DNA from: Rubrivivax gelatinosus
GTDB lineage: Bacteria; Pseudomonadota; Gammaproteobacteria; Burkholderiales; Burkholderiaceae_C
NCBI RefSeq assembly: GCF_004340905.1
Contig: NZ_SLXD01000001.1
Location: 62,001-126,000 of the forward strand
Direction of reading: 5' to 3'
Length of the DNA: 64,000 bases
Of this stretch, positions 60,690-64,000 are shown piece after piece; the first letter of the stretch is position 1, and each line of letters begins with the position of its first letter. The position numbers and the translations under genes were made by a program. The notes beneath the pieces are model-generated. The model was not told the origin of the DNA and searched no databases. It saw nothing but the letters and a program-made list of their open reading frames with translations.

Positions 60690-61421
60690 TCAGCCGCCGG
60701 CACGAAAGCCGCGCAGCCCGTCGAGCGCCAGCACGCGCACGCCGCCGTACTCGACGCGGATCAGCCCGCGTGCCTGCAGCGCACGCAGCGCCTCGTTCAC
60801 GCGCTGGCGCGACAGGCCGACGAGGTAGCCCAGCTCCTGCTGCGTGATGTGCAGCACCTCGCCGACGCCCGGGTACAGCGTCGGGTGGAACAGCGAGGCC
60901 AGGCTGCGCGCCACACGCTCGTCGGGGTCGGTCAGGCGGTCGATCTCGCGTGCGCCGATGAACTGCCCGAGGCGTTCGTTCAACTGCAGCATCACGAAGC
61001 GGTTGAAGCCGATGCTGCGGTCCAGCAGCCAGTGGAAGGTGTCGGCGCCGATGCCGGCGACGTGGCTGCGCCGCAGCGCCTCGATGTTGTAGCGGTAGGG
61101 CTCGCGCTTGATCACCGTGCCTTCGCCGAACCAGCCGCCCGGCGGCACGCCGGTGAAGGTGATCGGCATGCCCAGCGCCGAGTCGTTGCTCATCTTCAGC
61201 AGGCCGTCGATGAGCCCGAACCAGTAGCTCACCGGCCGGCCGATGCGGCAGACGTACTCGCCGGCCTCGACCTGCACCACACGCAGGTCGGCGAGCACAC
61301 GCTCGCGTTCGACGGCGTCGAGCCGGCCCAGCCAGGGGATGCCGGCGAGTTCATCGGCGGTGGCGGCGCGCGAACGCGACGCGAGCGCGGCAGAACCCGA
61401 CGAGGACGTGGCGGACGTCAT
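60690..61421 (-). CDS. Crp/Fnr family transcriptional regulator
   Basis: The 243-residue regulator has a cyclic-nucleotide-binding domain (VEAGEYVCRIGRPVSYWFGL, GGWFGEGTVIKREPYRYNIEAL) and a C-terminal Crp-type winged HTH (ITQQELGYLVGLSRQRVNEALRALQARGLI). There is no N-terminal Fnr-type cysteine cluster, so it probably senses a small molecule. It diverges from the acyl-CoA ligase gene; the palindrome at 61461-61478 between them is a candidate binding site. Confidence 0.92.
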   Translation of the reverse strand: MTSATSSSGSAALASRSRAATADELAGIPWLGRLDAVERERVLADLRVVQVEAGEYVCRIGRPVSYWFGLIDGLLKMSNDSALGMPITFTGVPPGGWFGEGTVIKREPYRYNIEALRRSHVAGIGADTFHWLLDRSIGFNRFVMLQLNERLGQFIGAREIDRLTDPDERVARSLASLFHPTLYPGVGEVLHITQQELGYLVGLSRQRVNEALRALQARGLIRVEYGGVRVLALDGLRGFRAGG

Positions 61422-61460
61422 GGCACGTGCGGGAAAGACCCGGTGGGACGTTCCCGAAGA

Positions 61461-61478
61461 TTGTCGTCAGAACGACAA
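61461..61478. promoter_or_regulatory. Perfect 7-4-7 palindrome, candidate operator between regulator and ligase genes
   Basis: TTGTCGT, CAGA, ACGACAA (61461-61467 and 61472-61478): perfect 7-bp arms with a 4-bp spacer, in the 110-bp divergent region. Spacing and TTG...CAA ends resemble Crp/Fnr-class sites (TTGAT-N4-ATCAA), so the neighbouring regulator is the first candidate. This is inference. Confidence 0.6.
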
Positions 61479-61531
61479 CCCGACGTCAAAGCACTTCGCA
61501 CAATGGTTTCAACCCGTGCCAGGAGCCCGCC

Positions 61532-63478
61532 GTGCCGACGACTTTTCCGCGTCTGTTGCTGGAGCATGCGAAGCGCCGCCCGCAGGCCCCCGCCTTGCGC
61601 GAGAAGGTCTACGGCATCTGGCAGACCTTGTCCTGGAGCGAACTGCTGGCGCTGGTGCGGGCGCTGGCCGGCGGCTTCGCGGCGGCGGGCATCGCCCGCG
61701 GCGAGCACGTCGTCGTCGTCGGCGAGAACCGGCCGCGGCTGTATGCCTCGATGCTGGCGCTGCAGTCCATCGGCGCGGTGCCGGTGCCGCTGTACCAGGA
61801 CGCGGCCTCGCCCGAATACGCCTTCCCGATCACCAACGCCGACGTGCGCTGCGCTGTCGTCGAGGACCAGGAGCAGGTCGACAAGCTGCTCGAGCTGCGC
61901 GAGACCTGCCCGCGGCTGGAGCGCCTCTGGTATGACGACCCGCGTGGCCTGCGCAAGTACGCCGAACGCGGCCTCGCGTCGCTGGACACGCTGATCGAGG
62001 CCGGCCGCGCGCACGACGCCGCGAACCCCGGCGTCTTCGACGCCGCCGTCGAGGCCGGCTCGCCCGAGGACGTCGCGGCGATGTTCTTCACCTCGGGCAC
62101 GACCGGCAACCCGAAGGGCGTGGTGCACACCCACCGTTCGCTGCTCGACCGCGCCGCGGCCGGCCGCGACTTCGACCGCCTCAGCGAGCGCGAGGAGGTG
62201 CTGGCCTACCTGCCGCCGGCCTGGATCGGCCAGAACATCTTCAGCTACGCGCAGTGGCTGGCCTGCGGCTACGTCGTCAACTGCCCCGAGTCGCAGGCGA
62301 CGGTGACCATCGACCTGAAGGAGATCGGCCCGACCTACTACTTCGCGCCGCCGCGCATCTTCGAGGCGCTCTTGACCAGCGTGACGATCCGCATGGAGGA
62401 CGCCTCGGCGATCAAGCGCTGGATGTACCGGCGCGCGATGGCGGTGGCGCGCCGTGTCGGCCCGCAGCGGATGGACGGCAAGGCGATCGGCCTGGGTGAC
62501 CGCATCGCCTACGCGCTGGGCCAGTTCTTCGTCTACGGCCCGCTGCGCAACACGCTGGGCTTCTCGCGCGTGCGCGTCGCCTACACCGCCGGCGAGGCGA
62601 TCGGCCCGGACCTGTTCAGCTTCTACCGCTCGATCGGCATCAACCTGAAGCAGCTCTACGGCTCGACCGAGACCGCGGTCTTCGTCTGCCTGCAGCCCGA
62701 CCACGAGGTGCGCGCCGACACGGTGGGCGTGCCGATCGCCGGCGTCGAGATCCGCGTCGCCGACAGCGGCGAGATCCTCGTGAAGAGCCCGGGGCTGCTG
62801 AAGGAGTACTACAAGAACCCGGCCGCCACCGCCGAGGTGCTGACCGCCGACGGCTGGTACCACACCGGCGACGCCGGCTTCCTGGACGGGCACGGCCACC
62901 TGAAGATCATCGACCGCGCCAAGGACGTCGGGCGCCTGGCCGGCGGCGCCAACGACGGCGCGATGTTCGCGCCCAAGTACGTCGAGAACAAGCTGAAGTT
63001 CTTCCCCTTCGTCAAGGAGGCGGTGGCCTTCGGCGACGGCCGCGAGAAGGTCTGCGCCTTCGTCAACATCGACTTCGAGGCGGTGGGCAACTGGGCCGAG
63101 CGCCGCAACCTGCCCTATGCCGGCTACACCGACCTGGCGGCCAAGCCGCCCGTGCTGGAGCTGGTGCGCGAGTGCGTCGAGCAGGTCAACGCCGACCTCG
63201 CCAGCGACGAGCGGCTGGCCGGCAGCCAGATCCACCGCTTCCTCGTGCTGCACAAGGAGCTCGACGCCGACGACGGCGAGCTCACGCGCACGCGCAAGGT
63301 GCGGCGCGGCTTCATCGCCGAGAAGTACGCGGCGCTGGTCGACGCGCTCTACGAGGGCCGCAGCGAGCAGTTCATCGAGACCGCGGTGAAGTTCGAGGAC
63401 GGGCGCAGCGGCAGCGTCTCGGCGACGCTGGCGATCCTCGACACCAAGGTCTTCCCCGCGCAGCGAAAGGCAGCTTGA
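61532..63478 (+). CDS. AMP-forming acyl-CoA synthetase (long-chain acyl-CoA ligase type)
   Basis: The 648-residue enzyme starts at GTG with AGGAG 6 bp upstream. It has the adenylate-forming motifs FFTSGTTGNPKGVVHTH, YGSTETAVFVC and GWYHTGDAGFLDG, and the adenylate-hinge segment IIDRAKDVGRLAGG. It activates an acid to acyl-CoA. It is followed directly by a LivG-type ABC ATPase, so it probably works with an aromatic or branched-chain acid uptake system. An in-frame ATG 35 codons upstream is too far from any ribosome site. Confidence 0.92.
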   Translation: MPTTFPRLLLEHAKRRPQAPALREKVYGIWQTLSWSELLALVRALAGGFAAAGIARGEHVVVVGENRPRLYASMLALQSIGAVPVPLYQDAASPEYAFPITNADVRCAVVEDQEQVDKLLELRETCPRLERLWYDDPRGLRKYAERGLASLDTLIEAGRAHDAANPGVFDAAVEAGSPEDVAAMFFTSGTTGNPKGVVHTHRSLLDRAAAGRDFDRLSEREEVLAYLPPAWIGQNIFSYAQWLACGYVVNCPESQATVTIDLKEIGPTYYFAPPRIFEALLTSVTIRMEDASAIKRWMYRRAMAVARRVGPQRMDGKAIGLGDRIAYALGQFFVYGPLRNTLGFSRVRVAYTAGEAIGPDLFSFYRSIGINLKQLYGSTETAVFVCLQPDHEVRADTVGVPIAGVEIRVADSGEILVKSPGLLKEYYKNPAATAEVLTADGWYHTGDAGFLDGHGHLKIIDRAKDVGRLAGGANDGAMFAPKYVENKLKFFPFVKEAVAFGDGREKVCAFVNIDFEAVGNWAERRNLPYAGYTDLAAKPPVLELVRECVEQVNADLASDERLAGSQIHRFLVLHKELDADDGELTRTRKVRRGFIAEKYAALVDALYEGRSEQFIETAVKFEDGRSGSVSATLAILDTKVFPAQRKAA

Positions 63479-63479
63479 G

Positions 63480-64000
63480 GTGGCAGCAGTGCTCGATCGA
63501 CCCCTGAACGCGGACGCCGCCGAGGCGCCGCCCGCGGCCACCGGCCGCCGCGGCGGCGAGGTGATCCTCGACGTGCGCAACATCTCGCTGCGGTTCGGCG
63601 GCGTGAAGGCGCTGACCGACATCAGCTTCGACGTGCGCGAGCACGAGGTGCGCTCGATCATCGGCCCCAACGGCGCGGGCAAGAGCTCGATGCTGAACTG
63701 CATCAACGGCGTCTACTCGCCGCAGGAGGGTTCGATCAGCTTTCGCGGCAAGACCTTCGCGCACATGAACAGCCGCCAGGTCGCCGAGATGGGCATCGCG
63801 CGCACCTTCCAGAACCTGGCGCTGTTCAAGGGCATGAGCGTGCTCGACAACATCATGTCGGGCCGCAACCTGAAGATGAAGACCAACCTCTTCCAGCAGG
63901 CCATCCGCTGGGGCGCGGCCGAACGCGAGGAGAGCGAGCACCGCGAGGCGGTCGAGAAGATCATCGACTTCCTCGAGATCCAGGCCTGGCGCAAGACGCC
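63480..64000 (+). CDS. LivG-type ABC transporter ATP-binding protein (partial, C-terminus outside window)
   Basis: About 173 codons are present. The motifs LDVRNISLRFGGVKALTDIS, IIGPNGAGKSS (Walker A) and IARTFQNLALFKGMSVLDNI (Q-loop) match the branched-chain amino acid transporter ATPase LivG. The GTG lies one base after the ligase stop. A second GTG three codons later has GAGG 8 bp upstream and may be the true start. The missing half and the permease and binding-protein genes are beyond the right edge. Confidence 0.9.
   Translation, partial: MAAVLDRPLNADAAEAPPAATGRRGGEVILDVRNISLRFGGVKALTDISFDVREHEVRSIIGPNGAGKSSMLNCINGVYSPQEGSISFRGKTFAHMNSRQVAEMGIARTFQNLALFKGMSVLDNIMSGRNLKMKTNLFQQAIRWGAAEREESEHREAVEKIIDFLEIQAWRKT

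Overview
The window is a very GC-rich chromosomal segment with strong G/C preference at third codon positions. Gene families and gene order (gltBD next to mlaF, pilMNOPQ-aroKB-dgt, a gsp cluster with a detached gspC, Coq7, CyaY, a PlpD-like phospholipase, DUF2796/DUF3299 genes) point to a betaproteobacterium of the order Burkholderiales, probably near Rubrivivax, Leptothrix or Roseateles. This placement is inference from gene content and order, not a sequence search. No rRNA, tRNA, CRISPR array, prophage or intact insertion sequence was seen, so the region looks like core chromosome with a few lineage-specific insertions.

Region 1 (1-18 kb, mostly minus strand): the N-terminal part of an MlaF-type ABC ATPase, glutamate synthase gltB-gltD, a REP-associated transposase-like gene whose HUH histidines are gone, dgt, aroB, aroK, a large Big-1/Ig-like lipoprotein, and the type IV pilus assembly genes pilQPONM. 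From pilM to the transposase-like gene, nearly every junction overlaps or is within a few tens of bases, suggesting one long operon.

Region 2 (18-31 kb): mrcA (PBP1A) diverges from pilM. It is followed by cyaY, a tiny lptM lipoprotein gene, lysA, a dppBCDF-type peptide transporter lacking a binding protein, coq7, an OsmC-family gene, a candidate small RNA with an exposed anti-Shine-Dalgarno loop, ilvA, and a divergent CobT-like gene.

Region 3 (30-41 kb): a type II secretion system. gspC points left and gspGHIJKLMNDEF points right, in a tightly overlapped operon. The prepilin peptidase is not in the window.

Region 4 (41-50 kb): three tandem chemoreceptor genes, two of which share an almost identical 0.8 kb signalling region, then a small unknown ORF, a stand-alone AAA+ ATPase and a 7TM-GGDEF diguanylate cyclase. 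The receptors and the cyclase carry similar sigma-28-like upstream motifs, hinting at a shared motility/chemotaxis regulon.

Region 5 (49-56 kb): an outer-membrane patatin phospholipase (type Vd-like) converges on a five-gene minus-strand operon: DUF2796 His-rich protein, ABC ATPase, FtsX-like permease, DUF3299 protein and AI-2E-family permease. It resembles a metal (zinc)-linked system.

Region 6 (56-64 kb): a 5'-nucleotidase, an alpha/beta hydrolase and a two-domain M16 peptidase. A Crp/Fnr-family regulator then diverges, across a perfect 7-4-7 palindrome, from an AMP-forming acyl-CoA ligase and the start of a LivG-type ABC ATPase.
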